This document shows positions 1-10,602 of a DNA stretch of 64,000 nt, one piece after another. The position numbers were made by a program, and so were the translations under genes. The stretch is from Mortierella sp. BCC40632 (lineage: Eukaryota > Mortierellomycota > Mortierellomycetes > Mortierellales > Mortierellaceae): contig WAEK01000008.1 of assembly GCA_011634665.1 (NCBI GenBank), positions 117,501 to 181,500 on the forward strand, given 5' to 3'. Every line of letters begins with the position of its first letter. Position 1 is the first letter of the stretch. Below the pieces are notes generated by a model, which was given only the letters and a program-made list of their open reading frames with translations, was not told the origin of the DNA and did no database searches.

Positions 1-1119
1 GAAAGAGAGAGAGAGAGAGACATGGGCACAACATGACAACACGATGTCATCCCGCGCGCTCGCCTGTCATGGGCCTTTCGGCACAGTAGGGCGAGCGGCA
101 AGCCCACCCAAAAGCAAAAGAGTCCAAGCGCGCAGACGAGAGAGAGAGAGAGAAAGAGAGAAACCCATGCATGCATGCAAAAAAGTATACACAGAACAGA
201 GCCAAAGAAAACAGAGCAGCATGCTGGCCCACTGAGCAGAGAAATGGGCCAAAATTTGTCATTTCTGAACCAAAAGACAGTTGGGTTGTTGTTGTGTTGG
301 CTCTCCTCCTGCTCCTCTCGTCCTCTCTTCTCGGGACGTGACGGACAGACGAACCGTTGGTCGTCCACTGCTGTCGTGAACGAATGGGTGCAACTCCACT
401 GACAGTGACTAGGGTCACCAACATGAAAGAGAGAAAGAAAGAAAGAGAGAGAAAGAAAGAAAGAGAGAGAAAGAAAGAAAGAAAGAGAATACAAAGGGAT
501 AGGCAAGGGTCGTACCTCCTTGGCAGTCAGACTCGGGCAAAAGTCGAGGTCGTCATCGAAGCAGCGGGCAGCCTCTTGACTGATTCTGTACTGTTCAAGG
601 TGCATAACTGAGATTGGCCAAACGTGGCGGGAAAGAGAGAGAGAGAGAGCGCGAAGGAAGTAAGCGAAACGCGAGTACGAGCCATTAATTGGTAGTAAAA
701 AAAGAGAAAGAAAGAGAGAGAGAAAGAAAGAGAAAGAGTCAACAAAGCAGGCCAGAGATTAGGAAGAACGAAGCATAAGGCAAGAATAAAGAGAAAAGGG
801 TCGCAAAAAGAGATAGATATTAAGAAAAGAGAGAGTGAGTGAATGAGAAAAATATAAAGAATGTGTCGAACCTTGGGCCATGATGCGGTCCTCGGGAAGA
901 CGAATGAGAAGGTCGGGGGCCGACGCGGAGGGAAGAGCGAGCGAGCAGAGAGGCGGAGGCAGAGGCAGAGGCAGAGGCAGTGACGGCAAAGAGAGAAGAG
1001 CGAACGAGAAAAAGGTAAAGGCGAATGAGTGGAGGAGAGGAGAGAAAGGGTGAGAGAGTGAGAGAGTAGTCGATGACAAAGACTGGTGGAGTGAGTGAGT
1101 GAGAGAGCGAGTGAGAATA

Positions 1120-1170
<51 letters not shown>

Positions 1171-2982
1171 AAAGAGAGAAAGAGAGAGCGGATCAGAAAA
1201 GGCAATGGATGAAGAAACAAGTCGAAATTGGATGCAGATGAGAGAAAGAGAAGAGAAAGAGATGTGATCGAATTCAAAAAAAGCAAAGGACGCGGTTTAT
1301 ATATCATTCTCTCCCTCCCCCGCGCAGCCTGGTCCATGCAGGTCTCTCCGTCAGGGACAAACGAACCAACGAACGAACAAGCGACGGACCGACGCGCTCT
1401 CACTCTCTCTCTCTCTCTCTCTCACCTGTTGTCATCGGCTGTAATAATTAGGGGACGCCACGGCCAAATAGCCATATTTACCCTCTCCTGACCGATCTTC
1501 CTGGTCCCTGTCCCCCTCTCTTTCTGGGCCTTGCCGCGGAGCATTGGGCGGCCCGTAAACAATTACAAAGAGAGGAAGAGAGGAATGCAGATATGAACTC
1601 GATGACGCCTGCCGTGGAACCACATCATCGCCGCACTCTCTCTTTTTTTTTTTTTTTTTCTCTCTCTCTGGCTCATTCGAGGCTGTACCACCCGGTTGGA
1701 GACCATTACACTCCGACGGCTCAGTCATGCTCTCTGGCCTGCTCTGGCTGGTTCATCGCATCCCTTGCCTGCTGCTGCTGTTGCTGCTGCTGATGTCGAT
1801 TAGAAGGGAGTTGGAAGCCCTGTCTGCGGCAAGCCAAATGACTCGATCCGTCGTCGTGACCAAATTCGCTCCAGCCACCCGAACTCTATTCGTAATTATA
1901 CATCCTCGCCCCGCCTTCGCCTCGCCCAACTGAACTGCGGTTCTCTGGACGAGACGGGTGCGGTGCCTGGAGCTCCTTCTGGACCAGTCATTGGACCCCA
2001 GTGCCAGCCAGCTGGTTTTTCGACACAAGCAAGCAAACCGAAACAACAAAAGAAGAAATGACGATCCTTTTTTTTTTTTTTTCTTCTTCTCTTTCAAACC
2101 TTTTTCTCGGATCGACCATTGGAGTGCTTGTACCGAATACAAATAACGTCACCTCGTCTGCTTGAGTTGGAAAGAAGGAATCCGAGGAGAACAAAGGGAT
2201 GAAAAAGACTATGCAGCTGCAAAAACTGTAGCTGTTATTATTGCTGCTGCACAGATTTTGTCTTTTTACTCTCAGGAACGCCCTGCCCTATCCTGTGTTT
2301 TTTTGCTCATTACAACGCCATGCGAGCCTTGGCTCATTTTCACCTTCTCGCTCTCTTCCCCCCCTCCCAAGATGACATGCTCCCGCCTAAATGGAGGAGC
2401 CTCTGTTCATCCACGCGTTCATCACCCTCCTCTCCCTCTTTCTCCTCTCACTTCATTCCTCCCCTCCCCTAGACCCTCTTTTCTCCTTCTATCACTCTCT
2501 CTCTCTCTCGTTCTCTTTCATATTCCTTTACTGTGCTCAACTCTTGCTCTGTCTCTCTCTCTCTCTGTCTCTCTCTCTCTTCTCTCTTTTGCTCGCAAGC
2601 AATTGAGGCCGACCAACTGACCAAGTGAGCATACAACAGCAACGAAAAAAAAACTCCCCGCTCTTTTTATCTGCTGCTCAAAGCATTTTGCCCAGTCCTT
2701 CAATACCTCTCTCTCTCTCTCTCTCACTCTGCAGAGCGATGCCTACGCGAGCAGATGAGAGCATAACAAAGAGAGGTATTGCTTCGACTCGAGATCCCTC
2801 AATACTATCATCACTAGGTATGCCATTCCCTCAGCCTCAAGTCTCGAAGAGAGGCGAGTCGGCAATGCGACAATGCGACAATGCGAGAGCAGAAGAAGAA
2901 AAGAAAGGGGTGAAAATAAGCGAGTAAAGAGGAACGTGGCGGGTTAGGCAAGACTAGGCTATTCGAGAGGGACAAAGTGCCT

Positions 2983-3019
<37 letters not shown>

Positions 3020-3238
3020 GCCTCACATGGGAGGAGGAGGAGGACCTTCCTCGTTCTAAAAACAGCAAAAAGAAAAGTTAAACCAGCCCCAGCCCTTTTG
3101 ACCTTATGGGACATGAACAGGATGAACCTGACCATCGAGGTCAAATGAGACGCGGGAAGAGAGAACATGAGCGCGACCCGATTCTGACCGAGAGAGAGAG
3201 AGTGTGTGTGTATGCAAAAAAAGAAGAAAAAAAGATAT
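1..3238. repeat. Low-complexity purine/pyrimidine-rich region
   Basis: This stretch is dominated by (GA)n, (GAAA)n, (GGCAGA)n near 955-985, (GTGAGA)n near 1124-1166, (CT)n near 1404-1423 and 2550-2582, and a (GA)n tract at 2986-3015. Open frames here are mostly Ser/Leu/Phe or Arg/Glu/Lys strings caused by the repeats. Apart from the two exon candidates at 516-935 I see no supportable gene. The purines and pyrimidines segregate by strand for hundreds of bases. Confidence 0.7.
516..935 (-). CDS. Possible exons of an unrecognised minus-strand gene (partial)
   Basis: Two segments look like spliced coding sequence. An upstream exon ends near 872 at a weak GT donor and reads through LLIRLPEDRIMAQ. 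A downstream exon runs from 607 to 516, with AG before it and GAG|GTACG after it. The phases fit: one base carried over, then 2 + 90 nt. The second exon encodes about 31 residues including AARCFDDDLDFCPSLT, which is compositionally unlike the surrounding repeats. Further exons would lie toward the left edge, but none could be placed in the repeats. The upper boundary of the first exon is a guess. I do not recognise the family. Confidence 0.3.
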
Positions 3239-3365
3239 CGTCAACTGCAGGGATCGAACCTGCGCTCCAAATGGAATACACTAGCAAGCTCGGACTAATG
3301 GGTCAGAGGAACCCATTAAAGTCCAAAGTAGCAGGCATACGCCTTAACCACTCGGCCAAGTTGAC
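3239..3365 (-). tRNA. tRNA-Ser(GCU) with 46-nt intron
   Basis: The reverse complement folds as a class II tRNA. The acceptor GTCAACT pairs with AGTTGAC and the discriminator is G, typical of serine. The D arm is GCC..GGC, the anticodon loop CTGCTAA (anticodon GCT), the variable arm TTCCATTTGGA, and the T arm GCAGG TTCGAAT CCTGC. An intron of 46 nt sits at the canonical position after base 37 and contains its own hairpin (GGACT..AGTCC with ATGGGT/ACCCAT). A-box and B-box promoter sequences match consensus, and a T7 run just past the 3' end would stop RNA polymerase III. The mature length is about 81 nt. Confidence 0.93.
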
Positions 3366-3405
3366 TAGATCGGATGATGCCCCTGACCTACGAGGTGGCG
3401 TGCCT

Positions 3406-3610
3406 TAAATCTAAATTTCTTATTCTTTCAGGAAATAAGTTATTTGGCTTAGGATTTAACTTATATCGTTTGCCACCAATTTTTTTTTTTTTTTTTTTTT
3501 TTTTTTGTGCTGTAGATTTTGGAAATTCTATTTCTTCAAAGTCCACAACAAAAAAAGAAGAAGAGAATTGAGAAAGTAATGGTAGAGATACCATCCAGAT
3601 CAAAGACTAG
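3406..3610. repeat. Dispersed repeat with T run, copy 1
   Basis: After a T run at about 3480-3506 the sequence from 3507 (GTGCTGTAGATTTTGGAAAT) resembles 8614-8720 in the same orientation: GTGCTGT, AATTCTA.TTCTTCAA, CACAAC, AAGAAGAA and GATACCA are shared in order. The resemblance covers about 100 bases with small indels. It is probably debris of a retroposed or transposed element. No coding potential is visible. Confidence 0.5.
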
Positions 3611-3810
3611 GATCATGAGAAGAATTACGACTCAAAAGTCTATCGCTAGTGCCTAACTTTACTATTGAGATATACTTTCTCAAGGTAATCTTTCAAATCT
3701 ACATCCTCACGCTTGCCCATAAACCCCTCCCTTCCCACATATAGAGATATCAGGAAAAGAGAGAGAAGAGTGTCAAAAAAAAAAAAAAAAAAAAAAAAGC
3801 ACCTTATCAA

Positions 3811-4359
3811 TTAGTGACAAAGACCAGCCTTCCTATGGGGCAAACGATACTGGCGCGACTCTTCAATAAATTCTTCGACAGGCTCGAATGACCAAACACG
3901 ATCTTGAATCTTTGGAGGGAAGTCAAGAATGACACGAAGAGGCCAGCTACGATCCGGTGATTGGGTAACGACCAGTGGAGGAATGAGTTGCTTCAAAGGT
4001 TCAATGGCGTACTTGCCAGACTCGTATGAAATCAGTTTCCAGAGAAGTGGCTCGGACAAGAGTGTCAAGAGCCGACCTGGCTCAGGTTTGTCCTCGAATG
4101 AAAGATAAAGTCCAGAACCCTTACTGCGGATAGTGTATGCGTCTCGGTCCTCAAAGTAGTCTGTAATCCACTGCTGTTTCTCTCCCAAATTGTCATCCTT
4201 AGGAAATAGGGCGACCTCCTTTTGGTCTTCAAGCTCTAACTCGGTAAGAAGATTTCCATGGAGTTTAATCTCGAAGATCGTATCATCGAAATAGAGGGCG
4301 GTGCAAACTTGGATGATGGCCACCAAGAGAGCAAAGAACAAAACCGTAGCGCGAATCAT
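3811..4359 (-). CDS. Small secreted protein, I66/beta-trefoil inhibitor-like
   Basis: This single-exon gene encodes 182 residues. I start at the ATG at 4359 rather than at the longer open frame because it begins a clean signal peptide (MIRATVLFFALLVAIIQVCTA, cleavage about residue 21). The mature part has a YTIRSKGSGLYLSF segment, then LLWKLISYESGKYAIEP and, near the end, VWSFEPVEE. That spacing of 'tIr..gsglYls', 'lWk', 'y.I.p' and 'vW.fepv' recalls fungal peptidase inhibitor family I66 (beta-trefoil), but the match is from pattern alone. It has a single cysteine, in the C-terminal LCH. A TATA box lies 120 bases upstream. It could instead be an unrelated secreted effector candidate. Confidence 0.75.
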   Translation of the reverse strand: MIRATVLFFALLVAIIQVCTALYFDDTIFEIKLHGNLLTELELEDQKEVALFPKDDNLGEKQQWITDYFEDRDAYTIRSKGSGLYLSFEDKPEPGRLLTLLSEPLLWKLISYESGKYAIEPLKQLIPPLVVTQSPDRSWPLRVILDFPPKIQDRVWSFEPVEEFIEESRQYRLPHRKAGLCH

Positions 4360-4478
4360 CTTGCTTGGGCGGAGGTTTTTCTTTTTGGGTTGGGGAATGG
4401 GAGATCGGTGTGGTCGGTTGAGGATGATGGAGAGATAGAGGTAGGTTGAGTAAGATATAGATGAAAAAAAAGTCCTCT

Positions 4479-4486
4479 TATTTATA
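4479..4486 (-). promoter_or_regulatory. TATA box for the secreted-protein gene at 3811-4359
   Basis: TATAAATA on the minus strand, 120 bases upstream of the ATG at 4359, gives room for a start site near 4450 and a short leader. A 35-nt (CT)n tract lies just upstream at 4500-4534. Confidence 0.55.
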
Positions 4487-4495
4487 GCAACTTGC

Positions 4496-4499
<4 letters not shown>

Positions 4500-4534
<35 letters not shown>
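4500..4534. repeat. (CT)n microsatellite
   Basis: About 35 nt of perfect TC dinucleotides, immediately upstream of the TATA box of the adjacent minus-strand gene. On that gene's strand it is a GA tract. Confidence 0.9.
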
Positions 4535-4537
<3 letters not shown>

Positions 4538-4559
4538 TCATCCCCAACAACTAGAGCCT

Positions 4560-5845
4560 CTCTGCGCCGCTCTCTTGTTCACTTCCAAGCATAAATCGTT
4601 ATCTTTTGTGTATTCTTTCCATGACAAGATGAGATATTGGTATGACAATAAGGGAGACTAGAACCCGTGCATGGCCTGCTGAAAGCACATCTAGACAAAA
4701 AAAAAAAAAAAAAAAAAGCAGGAGGAGGGGGTCAATGTGTGCTTGCTATGCCAAACCGTCCAGCCAATGAATCAGAGACTTGACTCCAAGTTGACCTTCT
4801 TCTTTCCGCTGCATGTTTAATAAAAAAAAAAACCACATCATTTTCCCACGCAAAGTAGACACGTTGCTTGTGGCCCGTGATGATGGAATTAGATGACAGA
4901 AATGAGTCTCGAGCGCTAGATGACAGGAGAAATAGACCTCAACCAAAAGGTCTTGATTACTTGCTTTTAAGCTCATCTCTCCACCCCCACACGTCAGGGA
5001 TGCTATATATACTGGTGGTTTTATTCTCCGTGGTCGTGTGATGCCCATTTACTGAGCACTGTTCTACACTATCGACTCGGTACTTTGTTAGATCAAACTC
5101 GTTTCAGGTTCACATACCGAACTTTTTTTTTTTTTTTCATTTTACAATCTCACAATGTCCTCTGGCCGTGTTGAAATCATAAAGACAAGTATCAAGGAAA
5201 GTTGAGTAGCTATGTAAATCAGAACAAACGACTCGTTAGGAAAGAAGGGGAGGGGAGGGGAAGGACAAGAGAAGAAAAGCAGTCGATGCCGTACGCTATG
5301 CAAAGAGTAATCAGAGAGCAAAGACACTGGTAGCCTAGGAACTGCACTTTGAACCAACAGTTTGTTGGAATGGTGGTCGTCTGTGCTTTCAAAAGTGCTC
5401 TTCCTCCCTTTCTCTAATCAGTTTTATTCCCCTGTTGCGCTCTTGATCGGGATGATTCATAGAAGCGCTCGTTCGTCCCCCAAGGGTCCAAGAACATTTT
5501 GCTTTTTCAATTTTTTTTTTTTTTTTTTTTTAGGGGACTCATGAAGCATGCTGGATGGGTTGTGTTATTCTCGTTAAAATATATGGCGGGTGAAATCTTT
5601 ACTATGAAGTCCTTCCCTCAACTCGAGGCGCTCCATATGCCACAAAAATCAAAAGAAAGAAAGAAAAGAAAAGAAAAAGAAAAATAAACCCGCGTCTCTC
5701 ATTGAATCTCCAGCTACATATATTTTTTAGATAAATTCTTCTGCTACGAAAATATTTCGTCTAGGCTGCTCATGGTATTCTTCTTCTCCTTCTTCTTCTT
5801 TTCCTCAAAAACAAATCGAATTGTAGAGAATGACAATTCCTGGGT
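4560..5845. other. Intergenic, no gene seen
   Basis: The region contains A runs at 4696-4717, T runs at about 5125-5138 and 5510-5531, and GGGGA-rich tracts. Sequence near 5300-5340 (CTATG.AAAGA.TA, AGAGCAAA, ACTGGTA) is faintly like 8193-8235, suggesting shared transposon debris. No coding region is supported. Confidence 0.5.
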
Positions 5846-6079
5846 TTAGCCACGACTGCATTTGCCGCTGCAACCTCCTTTGTTGTCCCCGGCTCCGGGA
5901 CAATCTCCATCTGAGTTGCAAGTAATGGATTGCTCCGTCCAGCACCATGATCCGTCAGCTGCACAGTATCTCCAGCACGAATGAGGCCAGAGAGTGGTGC
6001 CGCACCTTCCGCCATCAGCAGAAACTACTTGAATGGTAGCGCACAAGGCAAGGGCGACAACGGTGGCAGAGAGACGCAT
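5846..6079 (-). CDS. Small secreted cysteine-rich protein (77 aa)
   Basis: The 77-residue product has a signal peptide (MRLSATVVALALCATIQVVSA, cleavage about residue 21-22). The mature part of about 55 residues has eight cysteines (GRC, HSC, RYC, SWC, ITC, GDC, GGC, GKC), enough for four disulfides. This is the profile of a small secreted effector, antimicrobial peptide or toxin-like knottin, but I recognise no specific family. The 5' leader appears spliced: GTAAG donor at 6196 and a pyrimidine-rich CTAACAG acceptor ending at 6114, an 83-nt intron. A TTTAAATA element at about 6302-6308 may be the core promoter. No second coding exon is needed, since the frame ends after KCSRG. Confidence 0.75.
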   Translation of the reverse strand: MRLSATVVALALCATIQVVSADGGRCGTTLWPHSCWRYCAADGSWCWTEQSITCNSDGDCPGAGDNKGGCSGKCSRG

Positions 6080-6686
6080 AGTGATGGTAATTGGGGTTCT
6101 ATTGGATAGTGGTCTGTTAGAAAAGTGTGTGGAGTCATGATGTAAAAAGTGAGAGAGAGAGAGAGATGATGATGAAGATGATGCTCGGAAGCTTACCTGT
6201 GGTTGTGTGTGTGGAGGGAGAGGCTTTCTGTGTAGCGTATGGATGATTTGCTTTGGAGAAGGAGGTTGTTGTTTTTACAAAATGTCGACTGGGACCAGCC
6301 CTATTTAAACCCGACAGTGACTGTTATGCTCCTCTAGCTTTGGTTGTCATTTCACAGTCTTCAGAAGTAATAGTAATAGTAATCGCGTTGGTAGGCACAA
6401 TAACCGTGGGACGACGGCATGAAAATTCATGCAACCAACCAGGATGCGACTCTAGCGTGGGCTGGCGCCAATTGGGCAAAACACCGTTAAGCAGAGAGAA
6501 CCACAGTAGGGTAAGGCTCAGCACGGTAGAGCGGGGCGAAGCACGAATAAGCAAAGTAAGCACTTGGTTAATGTGTGGAGTGTCGCGAAGGAGCCACAGG
6601 GGAAGGAATCCAGAGTGGACAAGGGAGGGGGCTGATAAAAAAGGAGCTAGCAGTACTGCTGCAAGACACGCTGCAAGAAGGCGGAG

Positions 6687-6738
6687 CTGCAGAAAATCAA
6701 GCTGCAAGAGGGCAATCTGCAGAAAATCAAGCTGCAAG
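6687..6738. repeat. Two 22-bp direct repeats, 30-bp period
   Basis: CTGCAGAAAATCAAGCTGCA(AG) occurs at 6687-6708 and again at 6717-6738, within a wider run of CTGCAAGA-like motifs from about 6660. Confidence 0.8.
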
Positions 6739-6842
6739 AAAACTAGGGGGGGAAGTGATGGGAGGCAGCCAAGGGCTAGTGCGAAGAAAAGAACGCCCTT
6801 TAACGAATAGCAAGGGCATACAGGAGTGCCAACAGAAAAAAA

Positions 6843-6956
6843 ATAGGACGAGTGGACGATACAGACACTATCCCTTCGTCTGTTTTGGAAGCGTTTTCGC
6901 TTCCAATTTTTGCGGGTGTACTATGTGACTTGCGACAGACGAAGGGATAGGACGAG
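6843..6956. repeat. Nested inverted repeat flanked by a 10-bp direct repeat
   Basis: A perfect 16-bp inverted repeat (6868-6883 CTATCCCTTCGTCTGT, and 6935-6950) encloses a second perfect hairpin with GGAAGCG at 6887-6893 and CGCTTCC at 6898-6904. ATAGGACGAG occurs as a direct repeat at 6843-6852 and 6947-6956. The structure resembles a minimal foldback or MITE-like element, or a structured RNA. It contains no open frame of its own. Confidence 0.7.
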
Positions 6957-7238
6957 GGGGGGAACTTGTGGGATCAAGCATTGACAAGAAAACAAACAGA
7001 GAAAAGCAGCAGAGAATAATGGCTAAATAAATAAATAAACGCATGCATCAGCACAGACACTAGCACAGGTACAAACACAAACACAAATAACCATAGCATA
7101 ATTCAGTATAGCGACAGACTGTTCATGGATAAAGAAAGAGCATGAGATGGATGTAAACCAACGTAATAGAGGTCTGCTTTACCTTACCTGAGAAATGTTG
7201 CAGCAGCAGCAACGGAACCAGACACAGGACGAATCCTT

Positions 7239-7339
7239 CATTGGAACCACTGGAATTTGAACCTACTCGGCTAGGCTCTGCCAGAAGCTACCATACAGTG
7301 GGTTACGGCTGAACGCCTCAAAGTCAGAACCTATCCTAG
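7239..7339 (+). pseudogene. Degraded 28S rRNA fragment
   Basis: In the sense direction the segment reads GAAGCTACCAT, then GGCTGAACGCCTC and AAGTCAGAACC, matching the conserved block near the 28S 3' end (..GAAGCTACC..ATGACTGAACGCCTCTAAGTCAG..). The same block appears in better preserved form at about 27060-27140 on the opposite strand. The flanks do not continue as rRNA, so this is a small relic. Confidence 0.55.
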
Positions 7340-8301
7340 GGTGTGATAATAGTTGTCGGCTTTCTTAATTGTTTATGCATGCCGTCTTTTGTTTTATTCT
7401 GCATAACACGCATACGCCCACCTGAAATACCACCCCCTTGCTTAACGAAATCTCTTAGACGACCTGTATGATTAATCTTTGACCCTTCACATCTCTGTTG
7501 CCCTCAATGCCGATTCGTCAGTGTAAACTATTTCCGACCCTGCATCAGATCTTTGTTTGACGGATTCCGTGCATGCTACTCTTTGATTTTTTTTTTTTTA
7601 TGCCGTCACCTTAAGTAGGGAAAAGGTCCGAGGGGGCTCGTTCTGGAAGTAGTGCACACCCAAACTCAATTACGCCAACCCTCAAACCCCACATCCTCCA
7701 GCACTCAACCAATTAGTATGCCACTCTTTAGGGAATACCCAATCCTGCGGATATCTGTGCATAGTGAAAAAGCTGCTCGCTGCAAAACAACGCTGCACTA
7801 CACTGCATTTCGCGGCGCATTGTGAAAAAACAAAAAAAAAGAAAAAAAGAAAAAATTGTCTATCTCTTCAGTAAATCGGGAGCAAAATGTGAGGGGAGGA
7901 GAAGGTAGGGGGTTCCAGTAAGCATTGGCTGCGACCAATCTTGCCTGCGTTGCCCCCCTTTTTTTTGTTTGCTTGTTTGTACTGAGTCTGTTCTTTACTG
8001 AGCTACGCCATGATGGACGGAAAAGATTGATCCGAATTTTTTAGCCATCTTCCTTCCAAGTCGTCTCACAGAAGGAAGGGGAGGGAGGAGGCGTTGAGTA
8101 GGGAGGAAAAAAAAAAAAAAAAGAGAGAGAGAGAGAGAGAGAGGAAAAGAAAGGGATGGAAAAAGAGAGGAAGAAAAGGAATTGGAGCCTAAACTATGTA
8201 AAGAATAGGCAGATAGCAAAATACCGGTATCCTTGGGGGAGGGAGAGGACGCCTTACCACAGATCAAGAACTTTACTGAAGTAGTAATCACTGGCGATTT
8301 C

Positions 8302-8335
<34 letters not shown>

Positions 8336-9914
8336 TCCGCCTCCCCTTCTTCTCCATCTTCTTCTCCTTCTTCCTCCTTCCTTCCTCTCATTTGACTTCA
8401 TCTTCTTTTTTCACTTTTTTCATTGATATGGATCAGAAATGGGAGCTTTATTATTCTTTCTCTCTTTTTCCGACTCGTTGACTCTAAGGATCTGGGACAA
8501 ACGGATCCCACCCTTTCTCGAGGATGTCTTGCCAAACAATCAAGGACAAATTCATGAAGTATGCTTGACGGAACTTTACTATCCCTATCATGACCAATAG
8601 CGGACAAAATATTTTGTGCTGTGGACTCGTGAATTCTACTTCTTCAAGTGAAATTGTCCCAAATACCACAACACAAGAAGAAGAAAGAAATGATGGTGAT
8701 ACCAACAGGCCCCAAACTAGAGACACCAGAACCAGGCGTGGCCTCCAGTTGATTGCTACTACGAGTGAATGTACAAGATTTGAAACTGTCCTTCTCTCAT
8801 TGTTATGATCAGAGAGCAGGTAGTCTTTAGCCCGCTACTAGTTTTATGACTATTTGTTTGGCCATGCCCCGAGACGACACATCTCCGGTTAGCCTCGCGG
8901 AGCCGAAGCCCTCTCCCTCCTTTTCCAGATTATAAGGCACGTTGACCTCTCGACTTGACTGATTAAGAGCCGCTCCCGGACCCCTTGGGTATCCAATTTC
9001 TATTGGAAAAAAAAAAAAAAAAAAAAGATAGAGAGAGAGAGAGCACCCCTTCTGTAAAAGGGAGTGTCCTTTGTCCAATTCAATCCTGGAAATGTCTCCG
9101 TCTCATGATCGTTTTCGAGTCCCAGGTCGAATCATGGTAGATCAGCAGCAAGAGATTTATTAATTTTTTTTTTTTTTCATGGCCGCGTTCGTTATTTCGC
9201 GTGTGTCTCTCCTTGTGATCCAGATCCACGTTCAAATACTCTAGATAGGTACTAGCTTGGTAAGTGAGCGAGGCTGCACAGGAGGTTGGAAGAAAATCTA
9301 TGATCATTGAGGAAGGTGGGATCCCTTCCAGTTCTTCCCGTCTCCAGTCTGACAGGGGCTGGCTGCGGTGAGAGAATGGGAGGCCAGCTCGCCAATTTTG
9401 TAAGCACCGAAACACCAGCCCTTAGTGGTTGACTGTCGACTAAGCTGGACTCGTATTAAAACAGAAAGCAATGTTCTGAAATAGCTGTTCACATCTTTGC
9501 TGAGAGCTGTAAAAAAAAAAAAAAAAAAAGAAAAAGAAAAGGTGATAAAGCTCTTGAGTGTTGTTGTCGGTTGCTTCTTGGGGCATTACTGATCCCGTAA
9601 ATCAAGTTAAAGAAGGAAAAAGAAAGATAGTGATCTCTGTCCTGAAAGTTCTCTCGTCCTTTGAACATGCTTCTGGATGTGTTTTTTTTTGCCTTTTTGA
9701 TTTTTGTTAAGACCAGATCTATGAAGAGAAGAACGAATAGCGCAGGATAAGAGTGTAGTTCCAAAGGGAAGAGAAGTGATCAATTCCAATGGCGCAATAG
9801 TTCAAGAGTATTATTACCTGACAGGAAGAACGAGAAGGAAGCAAGAGGGTTCAACTACTCCAAGAAGAAGGAGAAGGAGACGATGATAAAGAAAAAGGAA
9901 GGGAGGGGGAAAAG
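7340..9914. other. Intergenic repeats, no gene seen
   Basis: The region holds an A-run and GA tract near 8107-8142, A runs at 8303-8331 and 9007-9026, and the second copy of the dispersed repeat seen at 3.5 kb (about 8614-8720). Open frames are repeat-derived or lack any recognisable motif. There is no tRNA or rRNA here beyond the fragment ending near 7339. Confidence 0.5.
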
Positions 9915-10469
9915 TCAAGCAGCCTTGATCGACCTTGGGTCAATGCCCTCCGACGCCATCTTTTTGAACCACTCAAACTCGATCGTACTCAAAGGCATCT
10001 TGGACCGAGCCTCTGCCGAATCATCATGGTTATGACTCCAATGGTAACTTATTTGAACCTCATCCCGACCTCGTGTCTTTCGCATCCTGATTTCTGCTGG
10101 ACATCCTGTCCCCACGGAAGGGCGCCTGATCTGTAATTGAGAAACTGGTCGATACCTTCGACAACAAAATCGAAAGCTCCAATCAAATATAGGAGGTCGA
10201 CCCACAGATCCCATAGATTTCTCGTCATGTGCAGGAAGGAGATCATCCGCATTCTCTTGTTTGACGAGAATGTGTCGGAACCCACTCTCTTGTCTTCTTT
10301 GCCACTGCATCGCCAATCGCTCCACATGCCAGAATGCCTTGAGTTCTTTGCCAGTCATGGTCGTCTTCCAGACATCCTTTTCCTTGGGAATAGGAAATGG
10401 CTCAACGGATGCACGAGGATCAAAGTCGTCCGCGAACAGGATAATGTCTCTGACCCTCAGACCACTCAT
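9915..10469 (-). pseudogene. N-terminal part of a MULE/FLYWCH-like transposase
   Basis: The open frame of 184 residues starts MSGLRVRDIILFADDFD. Its second half contains C..RYR.., TGCPAEIRMRKTRGRDEV and YHWSHNHDD. A cysteine pair followed by 'v.i.Y.W.HNH' is the zinc-binding pattern of FLYWCH/WRKY-GCM1-type DNA-binding domains found at the start of Mutator-like transposases. The frame ends at residue 184, with no DDE catalytic region following on the minus strand before low-complexity sequence. I treat it as a truncated transposon gene. A domesticated short protein is possible. Confidence 0.45.
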
Positions 10470-10602
10470 GCTGGAGTCGAGAGAACAAAAGGGGAGGAGG
10501 AAAGATTAGGAGAGAGAGAAAGAAAGAAATATTTTTGTGTGCCGACTCTGATCCCGAAAAGTGGTGATGTAAAAGCAGCTACTTGGCAGGTCCGTGCCCT
10601 TT

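Noticed and set aside
759..1403. 214-aa minus-strand Ser/Leu frame
   Set aside because: Translation of (GTGAGA)n and GA tracts, giving Thr-Leu repeats. Not a protein-like sequence.
7239..7339. A degenerate tRNA, because of a GAATTTGAACC string
   Set aside because: No acceptor or anticodon arm forms, while the downstream bases match the 28S 3' region in order.
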